From Desulfopila inferna (GTDB taxonomy: Bacteria > Desulfobacterota > Desulfobulbia > Desulfobulbales > Desulfocapsaceae), in assembly GCF_016919005.1 (NCBI RefSeq), contig NZ_JAFFQE010000004.1, positions 418,869-482,868 of the forward strand: a stretch of 64,000 nucleotides of DNA. The letters are read 5' to 3'. Under the pieces are notes generated by a model. It ran no database searches and was not told the origin of the DNA. It saw only the letters and a program-made list of their open reading frames with translations. Of the stretch, positions 27,123-35,655 are shown piece after piece. The stretch's first letter is position 1. The number at the start of each line of letters is the position of its first letter. The position numbers and the translations under genes were made by a program.

Positions 27123-27772
27123 TAAATGTGAGTGAATCAATTCTGGTTATCATCCTTCTTTCGGTGCTGCTGTCGCTGGGTTCCACCAGACTGATGGCGC
27201 TAGTCAGGATCATGGCCCTGCAGGGAGTTATGGTCTCACTGGCGCCGCTCTTTCTTTCCGGCCATGGTTCGCTGGGAAGCGGGGGGCTGATCTTCTTTCA
27301 GATCATGATCCTGATCAAGGGACTGCTGATCCCCGGCTTATTGTATATGGCCGTGAAAAAGGTGGCGATAAAGCGCGAGATAGAGCCTTTTATCGGTTAC
27401 CACGCTTCACTGCTGGCAGGGTTGGGCATTATTCTCGGCTCTCTTTTTATCACCTATCATCTGCGTCTTTCGCTGCCTGAGGGCAGGGACATGGTTTTGA
27501 TAACTGCTATCACCACTCTGGCCACCGGTTTTTTTCTGATGATGGCAAGGAGGAAGGCCATAACCCAGGTGATCGGTTATCTGATGCTGGAAAATGGAGT
27601 CTATCTGATTGGTGCTGCTCTCACCAGGCACAGCCATACCATGTATATAGTCGAGTTTGGAGTGCTCCTCGACCTGCTGGTCGGCGTAATGATTATGGGA
27701 ATCATCCTGCACAACATCAACAGCGCCTTCGATGATGTAGATACCTCATTACTTGGACGCTTAAAGGATTGA
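27119..27772 (+). CDS. Ehr complex small membrane subunit (HyfE-type, NuoK-related)
   Basis: A 217 aa membrane protein of the HyfE family, which contains a NuoK-like C-terminal half. The block RKAITQVIGYLMLENGVYLIGA holds the membrane Glu expected in NuoK-type helices. Hydrophobic segments occupy most of the chain. Its ATG overlaps the stop of the HyfC-type gene. It is followed by a fragment of the second dispersed repeat before the next subunit gene. The assignment rests on order (HyfC-HyfE-HyfF) and on the LMLENG motif. Confidence 0.88.
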   Translation: MINVSESILVIILLSVLLSLGSTRLMALVRIMALQGVMVSLAPLFLSGHGSLGSGGLIFFQIMILIKGLLIPGLLYMAVKKVAIKREIEPFIGYHASLLAGLGIILGSLFITYHLRLSLPEGRDMVLITAITTLATGFFLMMARRKAITQVIGYLMLENGVYLIGAALTRHSHTMYIVEFGVLLDLLVGVMIMGIILHNINSAFDDVDTSLLGRLKD

Positions 27773-27774
27773 TG

Positions 27775-27856
27775 GACTTGTGAAAAGCTCGATCTACGCC
27801 TAGTATATCAAGCATTTCCCAAAGTCGATCCCGGCCTTCAATGACTTTTTACGGAA
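27775..27856. repeat. CGTAAAAAGCC-type dispersed repeat in the Ehr operon
   Basis: TTGTGAAAAGCTCGATCTACG at the left and the reverse of CCGTAAAAAGTCATT at the right form imperfect inverted ends about 80 bases apart, matching the element at 31847. It occupies the gap between two subunit genes. Confidence 0.5.
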
Positions 27857-27873
27857 AATATCAAGGATTGATT

Positions 27874-29298
27874 ATGATTGAATATGTCTTCTTGCTGCCA
27901 TTCTTCACCGGAATCGCGGCACTGGTTCTGCCGGCTAATCTGGGCAGGGTACTGCTGTTGATCACGGCCCTTCTGCATCTGCAGTTTACCCTGATGAGCT
28001 GGGCCGGCAGGCTTACTCCGCTGTTTACCAACTATTTCAGTGCATCTCCCGAGGGGTTGCTGGTACTGCTGGTCACCTCGTTTGTATTTGTCTGTATCTC
28101 CTTCTATGCCTTTTCCTATATGGGGGATACTGAGATGGAGCAAAAGCCGGTTTTTTCCTGCTGTATGCTACTTTTTCTGGGAACCATGTCCATGGTCACC
28201 TTATCCGATCATCCCATTGTCCTCTGGATTGCCATCGAGGCGACCACCCTGGTCAGTGCGCCGCTGATATTTATCCATCGCTCCAAGGAAGCGCTGGAGG
28301 CAACCTGGAAATATATATTGATCTGTTCCGTCGGCATTGCCCTGGCGCTGCTGGGCTGTTTCTTTATTACTCTGTCCATGGATATCGGCAATATCGAGGG
28401 GCCTCTGACCTTTTCTTCGCTCAACACTGTGGCCTCACAGCTGGATCCGCTCTGGCTGAAAGTGGGATTTGTCTTCATCGTGATCGGCTTCGGCACCAAA
28501 ATGGGGCTTGCCCCGATGCACACCTGGCTGCCGGATGCCCATAGCCAGGCGCCCAGTCCGGCTTCGGCACTCCTCTCCGGTGCGCTGCTCAACTGCGCTT
28601 TTCTTGGTATTTATAAAGTGCATGTGCTTATGAGTATTGCCGGGCTCGGCATATTTTCCGGTAATGTTCTGATTGGTTTCGGTCTACTCTCCATGCTGGT
28701 TGGCGCTGTCTTTATTATTTCTCAGCCTGACTATAAACGTATGCTCGCCTACTCGAGCATCAAGAATATGGGAATCATTGCCTTTGGTGTAGGGATCGGC
28801 GGCTTTGCTCTGTATGGCGCCTTCGTCCATCTCATCCATCATTCGCTGCTTAAATCCTCACTTTTTCTCTCAGCAGGGAATATACTGCAGAGCTTCGGCA
28901 CCAAAAGGGTCCAGAGAATCGGCAGTATCGTCCGCTATCTCCCTAGAACCTTTGTCTCCTTTTTTGCCGGTTTTATCGGCATTTCCGGTCTGCCTCCCTT
29001 CGGTACCTTTATCAGCAAAATTATGATTATCATCGGGGCTTTTCAGCAAGAGCGGTATGTCAGTATCGCAATTTTTTTCTTTGCCCTTGTGCCGGTGGTT
29101 GCCGGGACGGGCCGTATCTTCATGTCAATGTCGTTTGGTGAAACATCGGAAAGAGTGGTAGCCAGAGAGAACCCCCTGCGTCTGTTGCCTTCCTATGCGC
29201 TGCTTCTTGCCTCGATTACACTCTGTATCTGGATGCCGGATGTCGTGCATGCAACTATCGTCAATACTATCAAGGTAATTGGAGGCCATCATGGATAA
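27874..29298 (+). CDS. Ehr complex antiporter-like subunit (HyfF/NuoN-type)
   Basis: A 474 aa polytopic protein, the second antiporter-like subunit of the complex. Characteristic residues are Glu in LWIAIEATTLVSAPLIF, Lys in IGFGTKMGLAPMHTWLPDAH, and HLIHHSLLKSSLFLSAGNI. The block SIKNMGIIAFGVGIGGF is typical of HyfF. The frame opens at 27841, but that start has no ribosome site and lies in a repeat; the ATG at 27874 is preceded by AAGGA at six bases and gives a standard hydrophobic N-terminus. It overlaps the following large-subunit gene by eight bases. Confidence 0.92.
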   Translation: MIEYVFLLPFFTGIAALVLPANLGRVLLLITALLHLQFTLMSWAGRLTPLFTNYFSASPEGLLVLLVTSFVFVCISFYAFSYMGDTEMEQKPVFSCCMLLFLGTMSMVTLSDHPIVLWIAIEATTLVSAPLIFIHRSKEALEATWKYILICSVGIALALLGCFFITLSMDIGNIEGPLTFSSLNTVASQLDPLWLKVGFVFIVIGFGTKMGLAPMHTWLPDAHSQAPSPASALLSGALLNCAFLGIYKVHVLMSIAGLGIFSGNVLIGFGLLSMLVGAVFIISQPDYKRMLAYSSIKNMGIIAFGVGIGGFALYGAFVHLIHHSLLKSSLFLSAGNILQSFGTKRVQRIGSIVRYLPRTFVSFFAGFIGISGLPPFGTFISKIMIIIGAFQQERYVSIAIFFFALVPVVAGTGRIFMSMSFGETSERVVARENPLRLLPSYALLLASITLCIWMPDVVHATIVNTIKVIGGHHG

Positions 29299-30802
29299 CC
29301 TCCTCAGAATAGAAAGCGGCAAAGCGATTACACGTCGGGCCATTCCTCAAATACCCTTCGAACTCTTTTTCACGACGCTTGCTGAATTTATCAAGGACGA
29401 TGGCTACATAGTCCAGTTCTTTGCCTACGTTGACGGGGAAGACAGGAAAATTGTGGCGGTCCTTCGCAACAGTGCACTCTATGTGGTGGAAACGGATGTG
29501 GATAGCTCCTATAGGTCGTTCACCGGGGCTGTCAGTGAGAAATTTCATATGTTTGAACGGGAGATCGCCGAGCAGTTCGGAATACGGCCCGATGGCCATC
29601 CCTGGCTGAAAATGGTGCGCTATCATCAGAACTACAGCGGCCTCGAGGATATCTTCGGCAATAATTATGAAGAAGATATCCCCGGAAACTATCCGTACTT
29701 CAAAGTGGAAGGCGAGTCCATCCATGAGGTGGCGGTAGGTCCGGTGCACGCGGGTATTATCGAACCTGGGCATTTCAGGTTTCAATGCGCGGGAGAAGAA
29801 GTGCTCCATCTTGAAATTCAACTGGGCTATCAACATCGGGGGGTGGAAAAGATGCTGCCCACGCTGCCTCATAAACGCTACCCGATCATCTGTGAATCCA
29901 TTGCCGGAGACACGGCCATTGCTCATAACCTCTGCATGTGTCAGGCCTTTGAGGCTCTAGCCGGATTTGATGTTGACAAGGGGGCACGCATTGTGCGTAC
30001 AATAGCCCTGGAGCTTGAGCGAATAAGTAATCATTTAGGAGATTTGGGAGCATTGAGCGGTGATGTGGCCTTTAATCCACCTGCCGCCTATTTCGGCAGG
30101 ATCAGAGGAGAATTTCTCAATCTCCTTCAGGTGTTGAGCGGCAACCGTTTCGGCAAAGGTCTGATCCGACCCGGTGGAATCGCTTTTATAATGGGAAAAG
30201 AACAACGTCTGCTTATCAGGGAAAAACTCGCGGAGGTTACCTCAGAAATAGAAAATGTCTGCGATCTGCTTTTTACAGCCCACACCGTGCAGGCCAGATT
30301 TGAGCACACTGGAACAGTTTCGCCGGAGATGGCTGGGAACCTTGGCCTGGTAGGATATGCCGGCAGGGCTTGCGGCCTGAGTTATGATGCCAGAAATTTC
30401 TTCCCCGGAGAATGTTATGCAGAGCTTCCCGCCAACTCCAACCATGTTACCAATGGCGATGTGAACAGCAGGGCCTGGGTGCGGCGGGAGGAAATCATGC
30501 ATTCCCTCAAACTCATCAACCTTCTGCTGGATATGGATCAGACGGCTGGGGCCGAGGTGGGTATGACCGAATATACGCTCAGTCCTGATTCATTTGTAGT
30601 CACTGTTAATGAAGGGTGGCGCGGTGAAGTGTCTCACTGCCTAATAACCGATGGCGCCGGCAGGGTGCAGCGTTACAAGATCAAGGACCCCTCGTTTCAC
30701 AATTGGACGGGGCTTGCCGTGTCTTTGAGAAATCAGCAAATTTCAGATTTTCCGCTGTGCAACAAAAGCTTTAACCTCTCCTATTGCGGGTTTGACCTGT
30801 AG
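29291..30802 (+). CDS. Ehr complex large subunit (NuoC-NuoD fusion) without NiFe ligands
   Basis: A 503 aa hydrophilic protein with a NuoC-like first part (about 1-150; FHMFEREIAEQFGIRPDGHP) and a NuoD/HycE-like second part (YQHRGVEKML onward). In true NiFe hydrogenases the first pair of cysteines is in RxCGxC; here the site reads CESIAGDTAIAH. The second pair, DPCxxC, is DPSFHNW. All four nickel ligands are therefore absent, as in the Ehr class. The frame could begin at TTG 29279, but the ATG at 29291 has GGAGG five bases upstream. The real redox partner is unknown. Confidence 0.9.
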   Translation: MDNLLRIESGKAITRRAIPQIPFELFFTTLAEFIKDDGYIVQFFAYVDGEDRKIVAVLRNSALYVVETDVDSSYRSFTGAVSEKFHMFEREIAEQFGIRPDGHPWLKMVRYHQNYSGLEDIFGNNYEEDIPGNYPYFKVEGESIHEVAVGPVHAGIIEPGHFRFQCAGEEVLHLEIQLGYQHRGVEKMLPTLPHKRYPIICESIAGDTAIAHNLCMCQAFEALAGFDVDKGARIVRTIALELERISNHLGDLGALSGDVAFNPPAAYFGRIRGEFLNLLQVLSGNRFGKGLIRPGGIAFIMGKEQRLLIREKLAEVTSEIENVCDLLFTAHTVQARFEHTGTVSPEMAGNLGLVGYAGRACGLSYDARNFFPGECYAELPANSNHVTNGDVNSRAWVRREEIMHSLKLINLLLDMDQTAGAEVGMTEYTLSPDSFVVTVNEGWRGEVSHCLITDGAGRVQRYKIKDPSFHNWTGLAVSLRNQQISDFPLCNKSFNLSYCGFDL

Positions 30803-31105
30803 AGGAATGGTAACTATTCAGCAGCATCCGGAGTCGCAGTTTATGCCCGTCAGGGTGCCTCTAACCCCGGTAAGCCGCAAGCGGCCGGGACTCTGTACAG
30901 TACCCCCTTGAGGGGGATAAGTACCTTAGATATAGAGGGCAATTAACAGTTATTAAATACATTATTCGTTTTCTGGTTTTTTATGACAGTTTTTCAGCAG
31001 TAAGGTGCTAAACAGTTACAGACAGGTGGTTGGCCAAATAATACGGATCAACCTGAATAGTTACAATGAATGTTGCTCATACCGAACACATAAGGGTTTC
31101 TATAT
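30803..31105. other. Long intra-operon gap holding a structured repeat
   Basis: These 303 bases separate the large and small subunit genes of one complex. Most of the gap is the modular repeat at 30888-31015; to its left an inverted segment CCCCGGTAAGCCGCAAGCGGCCGGG can fold into a GC-rich hairpin in the place taken by the terminal palindrome in other copies. No coding frame or clear promoter is seen. Confidence 0.5.
30888..31015. repeat. Modular hairpin repeat, variant core (reverse orientation)
   Basis: Read on the minus strand it runs CACCTTACTGCTGAAAAACT, GTCATAAAAAACCAGAAAAC, GAATAATG..., TAAGGTACTTATCCCCCTCA, AGGGGGTACTGTACAGAGTC. Its core matches the copy at 52326, while its tail matches the linker and small hairpin of the copies at 14856 and 47278. 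It therefore joins the two variants into one modular family. Confidence 0.8.
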
Positions 31106-31846
31106 ATGTTAAAAATATTAAAAAATAAAAAGGAACAAGGCTGCAAAACCTCGAAATATCCGAAAGAGACCATTTCTCTGTATAAACGGTACCGAGGGAT
31201 GCCTGAGATCGATGCCGGGTGCAGCCAGGATATCGTTGAACGCTGTGCCGAAATCTGTCCGCAGGAGGCAATCGATGCCCAGGACAAAACCATTGATCTG
31301 GGACGCTGTACTTTCTGCGGTTCCTGCGAAACCGTGGAAGGGGGTTTTGTCCATTTCAGCCGAAATTTTGAGCTTGGTGCGGCAAACCGCCGGGATTTGA
31401 TAGTGGCCGGATCACTTCCCGCCCTTGCCGACCATGCCAAGCAGCACTTCAAAAAGCTGTTCGGCCGTTCTCTCCAGCTCCGCCAGGTCTCTGCTGCCGG
31501 CTGTAATGCCTGCGAGGCGGATACAAATGTCCTCAATACGCCTTTCTTTGATCTTTCCCGTTTTGGCATAGACTTCGTGGCATCTCCGCGCCATGCCGAT
31601 GGTATCCATGTTACAGGTCCGATCTCGCATAATATGAAACAGGCCCTTTTTGATACTTTTGAGGCGGTTCCATCACCCAAGGTCGTTATTGCCAGTGGCG
31701 CTTGCGCCATTTCGGGGGGGCCGTTTTACGGCAGTACGGAAGTTGTCGGCGATCTCAATAGTCTGATCCCGGTGGATCTTTATATACCAGGGTGCCCACC
31801 TCATCCCTTGACGACGCTGCATGCATTGCTGCAGTTTTTTAAATAA
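31106..31846 (+). CDS. Ehr complex small subunit (NuoB-type) with N-terminal ferredoxin segment
   Basis: A 246 aa iron-sulfur protein combining a short ferredoxin-like N-terminus with a NuoB/HyfI domain. The NuoB cluster ligands are Cys133 and Cys136 (AAGCNACEAD), Cys200 (ASGACAISGG) and Cys230 (IPGCPPHP), which should hold the N2-like [4Fe-4S] cluster. The N-terminal part has Cys39, Cys47, Cys51 (CAEICPQEAI) and Cys68-x2-Cys71-x2-Cys74 (CTFCGSC): enough for one [4Fe-4S] cluster, but the second ferredoxin motif lacks its fourth Cys. It ends the six-gene Ehr set, separated from the large subunit by a 303-base repeat-bearing gap. No separate HyfA-type protein is present, so this fused segment may be its substitute. 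Confidence 0.88.
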   Translation: MLKILKNKKEQGCKTSKYPKETISLYKRYRGMPEIDAGCSQDIVERCAEICPQEAIDAQDKTIDLGRCTFCGSCETVEGGFVHFSRNFELGAANRRDLIVAGSLPALADHAKQHFKKLFGRSLQLRQVSAAGCNACEADTNVLNTPFFDLSRFGIDFVASPRHADGIHVTGPISHNMKQALFDTFEAVPSPKVVIASGACAISGGPFYGSTEVVGDLNSLIPVDLYIPGCPPHPLTTLHALLQFFK

Positions 31847-31954
31847 GACGGCGTCGTAAAAAGCCCGATCTGCGGCGTTGTAGATCTGAAACGGCGATTT
31901 GCCGCACGACATGTACTGCCAAGCCGTTTCAGATATTACGCCTAGGCTCTTCTT
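31847..31954. repeat. CGTAAAAAGCC-type palindromic repeat, best copy
   Basis: The gap between the last Ehr gene and the convergent methyltransferase gene is one large imperfect palindrome. The inner arms ATCTGAAACGGC (31884-31895) and GCCGTTTCAGAT (31923-31934) are perfect. The outer left arm is GTCGTAAAAAGCCCGATCTG; the outer right arm is TTACGCCTAGGCTCTTCTTT. It could fold as a bidirectional terminator. Confidence 0.65.
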
Positions 31955-32797
31955 TCAAGACTCCTGTTTCCACCAGATCATCGCCCACCGGGGAGGATAA
32001 CGGCGACGAAGTACCAGACAGTCGGCAGTGGCGATAATCCTGCTCTCAAGATATTTCTTCAGCTTTCCCAGTTCGGTATCGGTGATTTCCTTGAACATCC
32101 AGCGGTAGGTTTGCAGTGCTTCCTCCATGCTTTTGAACTCTATATCCGGGTCAAGCTGGAGGATCTCGACATTGGCATGAATGCCTTTGCTGTAGAGAAG
32201 ATTAAGGGTGAAGATATAATCCGGTCCTGAATTAAAGTCACGGCCGATGGCGGCGAAGGCCTCAGGATCAAAGGGGCTCGGCGCGATACGATCGGATATG
32301 AACACGTATCTGCTGCCGTAAGCATTAAGCTTGTCTATGGCGGCAGAGAGATCGGCAACATTCATGGATCGAGAGGCGATGGCAATGTCCGCCGGTTCGA
32401 TGCCATGGCTTTGCCAGTCGCTCTCCCACGAGCAGTGTACGCAGCTGATATTGGTAAGACCTTTTTCCTCGGCACGTTGGCGCAAAGCATCGAGCATTTT
32501 TTCGGAATAATCGATGGCGGTAACCCTATCAACCTGCACCGCCAAAGGCAGGGCAAGAGTTCCCGGGCCACAACCGACATCGAGAATCGAGAAAGAAGGA
32601 TCCAGCGGCAGTCGTGAAAGGAAGAGTGCAATATAGGGGGAGTGGTTGTTCCTTTCGCTGAAGGAAGCGGCCTTTCTGTCCCAGTCTTCTGCGCCTTTGC
32701 TGTGCCATGACTTCTGTTTTCTGCCATTGCGCCAGAGTTCGTTCCAGTCGATATCCTCATACGTTGTCATTTGTCTATTTTTCATGGGAGGGGTCAT
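31955..32797 (-). CDS. SAM-dependent methyltransferase, substrate unknown
   Basis: A 280 aa class I methyltransferase. Motif I is ILDVGCGPGTLALPLA (about residues 72-87), then AIDYSEKMLDALR (motif post I) and DIAIASRSMNV near motif II. The C-terminal half (YRWMFKEITDTELGKLKKYL) is not recognised. Family members of this layout are often annotated generically. It reads towards the Ehr locus with a palindromic repeat between. Internal ATGs at 32785 and 32770 are possible starts, and no strong ribosome site distinguishes them. It occupies the position beside rpmH where many genomes have dnaA. Confidence 0.8.
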   Translation of the reverse strand: MTPPMKNRQMTTYEDIDWNELWRNGRKQKSWHSKGAEDWDRKAASFSERNNHSPYIALFLSRLPLDPSFSILDVGCGPGTLALPLAVQVDRVTAIDYSEKMLDALRQRAEEKGLTNISCVHCSWESDWQSHGIEPADIAIASRSMNVADLSAAIDKLNAYGSRYVFISDRIAPSPFDPEAFAAIGRDFNSGPDYIFTLNLLYSKGIHANVEILQLDPDIEFKSMEEALQTYRWMFKEITDTELGKLKKYLESRIIATADCLVLRRRYPPRWAMIWWKQES

Positions 32798-32810
32798 AGA
32801 TGATAGGAAA

Positions 32811-32890
32811 ATATCTTGCAGATTGGGCTTCTTGTTGAATGCGAGAAAAGATCTGTCTAAAGGTTCTCATCCAGTAAAAACGGGTAAGAT
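32811..32890. repeat. Degenerate modular hairpin repeat
   Basis: ATCTTGCAGATTGGGCTTCT, a decayed loop, GCGAGAAAAGATCTGTCTAA and AGGTTCTCATCCAG keep the order of the full copies, but the stem is broken and the CCCCTCAAGGGG module is missing. It lies upstream of rpmH. Confidence 0.6.
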
Positions 32891-33131
32891 CATCCCAGTC
32901 TAGCATGGGAAAGACCTATTGACAAGCCGGGTACATGGGTTTGCCTCTGAAAAAGTTTGACACCAGGGTACATGTGTGGTTAATATTACTGGTTTGTAGT
33001 TTATAGGTTCCGGCAGGAATTCCGGGACGGGAGAGGATTGTGGCGAGAACACAACTTTCATAGCTCCTCGTTGTGATCGAAAAAATGAAACATTTCCGCC
33101 TTCGAGTGGATTCAGACCAAGGTGTAAGCAA

Positions 33132-33269
33132 ATGAGTAAACGTACTTTTCAGCCCAGCAACATCAAGCGCAAGCGCGCCCACGGTTTTAGAGCCCGTATG
33201 AGCACCCGTGCGGGGCGCGCCATTTTGAGTAACCGTCGGGCACGAGGCAGAAAGAGATTGTCAGCCTGA
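33132..33269 (+). CDS. rpmH: 50S ribosomal protein L34
   Basis: A 45 aa, strongly basic protein with the L34 pattern: [20 protein letters not shown] at the start, then [20 protein letters not shown] and a KRLSA end. L34 is a structural protein of the large ribosomal subunit. The ATG has AAGGTG upstream. It heads the conserved rpmH-rnpA-yidD-yidC-jag-mnmE cluster; the rnpA start follows its stop by five bases. The usual neighbour dnaA is not on its left; a methyltransferase gene on the other strand is. Confidence 0.97.
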   Translation: MSKRTFQPSNIKRKRAHGFRARMSTRAGRAILSNRRARGRKRLSA

Positions 33270-33274
33270 TTCGC

Positions 33275-33631
33275 TTGAAAAAATACGGGCTTTCCAAAAC
33301 ATGCCTGTTGCGTAAAACCAAAGAGTTTGAACAGGTTTATAAACAGGGAAGACGTTTATACGGCGATGGCTTTACTTTGATTTATCGCAGAAACGATCTC
33401 GGTTTTAACCGCTTGGGTATAAGTATACATCGTCAGGTTAAGGGTGCTGTTAAAAGAAACCGGATTAAGCGGATTATACGGGAATCGTTTCGCCTGCATA
33501 GGGAAGTTTACCCTGACGATTCGGATATCGTTATGGCGGTAAAGCCTTCTTTTCCGTCTGATTCACCAGGGGCAGTCGTTCGGGCCGTATCACTTCTCGC
33601 TTATAAGGGTGGCGTATCAGATGACAATTAA
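33275..33631 (+). CDS. rnpA: Ribonuclease P protein component
   Basis: A 118 aa basic protein that binds the RNase P RNA and helps remove 5' leaders from pre-tRNAs. It shows the family RNR signature in the form [20 protein letters not shown], plus [16 protein letters not shown] upstream. The frame has no ATG or GTG near the beginning; TTG at 33275, five bases after rpmH, gives the expected N-terminus. The weak start and tight coupling to rpmH are typical of this operon. It overlaps the following yidD start by about 11 bases. Confidence 0.95.
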   Translation: MKKYGLSKTCLLRKTKEFEQVYKQGRRLYGDGFTLIYRRNDLGFNRLGISIHRQVKGAVKRNRIKRIIRESFRLHREVYPDDSDIVMAVKPSFPSDSPGAVVRAVSLLAYKGGVSDDN

Positions 33632-33860
33632 GATAAATCCCTTGCAGTGGCCAGGAAAGACGGCGTTAGGCCTCATTAAGTTTTATCGATATATTATCTC
33701 CCCTCTTTTGCCTCCGAGTTGTCGATTTACCCCAACCTGTTCATGCTATGCACTTGAAGCCATTGAACGTTACGGACTCCTGCGGGGTCTGTTTTTCAGC
33801 GTCAGGCGCATAGCTCGATGTCATCCCTTTTGCAGTGGCGGATATGATCCTCTCCCATAG
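33621..33860 (+). CDS. yidD: Membrane protein insertion efficiency factor YidD
   Basis: A 79 aa amphipathic membrane-associated protein that helps YidC-dependent membrane insertion. The family signature is nearly complete: [20 protein letters not shown] followed by [15 protein letters not shown], and the end [13 protein letters not shown]. The ATG at 33621 overlaps the last codons of rnpA; a GTG at 33609 in the same frame is possible but gives an atypical extension. It precedes yidC, as usual. Confidence 0.95.
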   Translation: MTIKINPLQWPGKTALGLIKFYRYIISPLLPPSCRFTPTCSCYALEAIERYGLLRGLFFSVRRIARCHPFCSGGYDPLP

Positions 33861-33927
33861 CGTCAAAAACTTTTCTTTGACGGATTAACAATACTTTACC
33901 AAGGACTCCTCTAGAGCAGGATAATTA

Positions 33928-35592
33928 ATGGATACCTATAGAGCCTTTCTGGCAATACTCATTTCGTTCGTCATCTTGATCGGTTATCAATACTTTTTCG
34001 TAGGGTTTGGTACCAAGCAGACGGTAGTGGAGGGTGAGCTGACGCAAGCCCCGTCCACTACTGAACAAGCAAAACCTCCTGAATGGACCGAGGTCGAGCC
34101 GGAATATGAAACCCCCGCTGATGTGCCGGCCCCCGCTGCTGATGGCGATGCGGAAAAGATCACCGTAGAAACCTCGCTTTACACCGCCGTTATATCGGAA
34201 GCGGGCGGTACCGTAACCAGTTTTGTGCTTAAGGAGCATAAGGAAACCAATGCGGAGGATTCACCGGGCAAACAACTGATAAACAACACTGCAAAGATGG
34301 GCTACCCCCTCAAATTTGCCTGGGGAAGTGTTTTTCCTGCTACAACTGTATTTGAGGCTGCCGACAAATCTATTACCTTTTCCAATGGCAAAGGTGAACT
34401 GCACCTGTCTGCAATTGCCCCGAGCGGACTTGCTGTCGAAAAGGTGTTTATCTTTGATCAAGACAGTTATTTGATAGACCTTCAAATCAAGGTATCGAAT
34501 CCTACCGAACTATCTCTGCAGGGCAGTCCCCAGCTTTATCAGGTTGGCGTGCCATTTCAGGAGAGCAGTACCTTTAATCGGTTTCTTTTCAACGGACCGG
34601 CGGCCTATGTAAACGGCGAGCTGCAGGAATATAAAGCCAAGCAATTTGAAGAGGGTCCCAACACCGTTCAAGGAGTATTTGAATGGATAGCGTATGAGGG
34701 GACCTATTTTATGCGGGCAATCATTCCCGGGAACAGAGAGCCATCCACCTATCAGATGCAGGGTACTGAAGATATTGCTTATACCAGACTCACCGGAGAG
34801 TTGGACACCCTGAGTCCGGGAGAGGGAAAAGTGTATGACTATCGCCTTTTTTATGGTCCTAAAAAGCTCTCTCTTCTTAAGGAAACCGGTTATGGCTTGG
34901 ATAAGTCTATAGATTTCGGATGGTTTGATATTATTGCCAAGCCAACGCTGGCACTGTTGAACTTTTTCAATAAGTATTTTCATAACTACGGTATCGCCAT
35001 CATCCTGGTCACCATCATCTTCAAGGTAATTTTCTGGCCCATTACTCAAAAGGGTCTGAAGTCGATGAAGAATATGCAGAAACTTCAGCCTAAGATGGTG
35101 AAGATCAAAGAAAAGTTTAAAAACGATCCTCAGGCCATGAACCGCGAGGTCATGAGTCTGTATAAAACCTACAAGGTCAACCCACTGGGCGGCTGTCTGC
35201 CGATGGTTCTGCAGATTCCCGTCTTTTTTGCACTCTACAAGGTTCTTCTCCTTTGTATTGAACTGCGGCATGCTCCGTTCATGCTCTGGATAAACGATCT
35301 ATCCGCACCGGACAGATTATGGTTAGGTTTTGATATCCCTTATTTAGGCGGCCTGCCTGTACTTACCCTGTTGATGGGCGCATCCATGTTTATTCAACAG
35401 AAGCTTACTCCGACAACCGCCGACCCGACACAGGCCCGGATCATGATGATGTTGCCGGTGGTCTTTACCTTTATGTTCGTTAATTTTGCCTCCGGTCTGG
35501 TACTGTACTGGTTTGTCAATAACCTTCTGTCAATACTGCAGCAGCAGCTGATAAATCGGGGAGTCGCCAAAAAGGAAAAGGCGGCGGCATAG
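33928..35592 (+). CDS. yidC: Membrane protein insertase YidC
   Basis: A 554 aa inner-membrane insertase of the Gram-negative type. TM1 lies at about 5-27 (LAILISFVILIGYQYFF), followed by a charged Pro/Glu-rich linker, a large periplasmic domain (about 70-345), and the conserved five-helix insertase core. Core blocks are IIFKVIFWPITQKGLKSMKN, the MYK-like cytoplasmic loop LYKTYKVNPLGGCLPMVLQI, and SGLVLYWFVNNLLSILQQ. AGGATAA precedes the ATG. Its position between yidD and jag is standard. Confidence 0.97.
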   Translation: MDTYRAFLAILISFVILIGYQYFFVGFGTKQTVVEGELTQAPSTTEQAKPPEWTEVEPEYETPADVPAPAADGDAEKITVETSLYTAVISEAGGTVTSFVLKEHKETNAEDSPGKQLINNTAKMGYPLKFAWGSVFPATTVFEAADKSITFSNGKGELHLSAIAPSGLAVEKVFIFDQDSYLIDLQIKVSNPTELSLQGSPQLYQVGVPFQESSTFNRFLFNGPAAYVNGELQEYKAKQFEEGPNTVQGVFEWIAYEGTYFMRAIIPGNREPSTYQMQGTEDIAYTRLTGELDTLSPGEGKVYDYRLFYGPKKLSLLKETGYGLDKSIDFGWFDIIAKPTLALLNFFNKYFHNYGIAIILVTIIFKVIFWPITQKGLKSMKNMQKLQPKMVKIKEKFKNDPQAMNREVMSLYKTYKVNPLGGCLPMVLQIPVFFALYKVLLLCIELRHAPFMLWINDLSAPDRLWLGFDIPYLGGLPVLTLLMGASMFIQQKLTPTTADPTQARIMMMLPVVFTFMFVNFASGLVLYWFVNNLLSILQQQLINRGVAKKEKAAA

Positions 35593-35655
35593 TCGCTGCC
35601 TCGTGCCGGCTTACATAAATTGGCGACCGGTGAAATAACTACTTAGGGAATGTCT

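Noticed and set aside
24141..31846. NiFe hydrogenase-4 (formate hydrogenlyase)
   Set aside because: The large subunit lacks all nickel-binding cysteines and no HyfA/HyfD or formate dehydrogenase gene is present; the Ehr class fits better.
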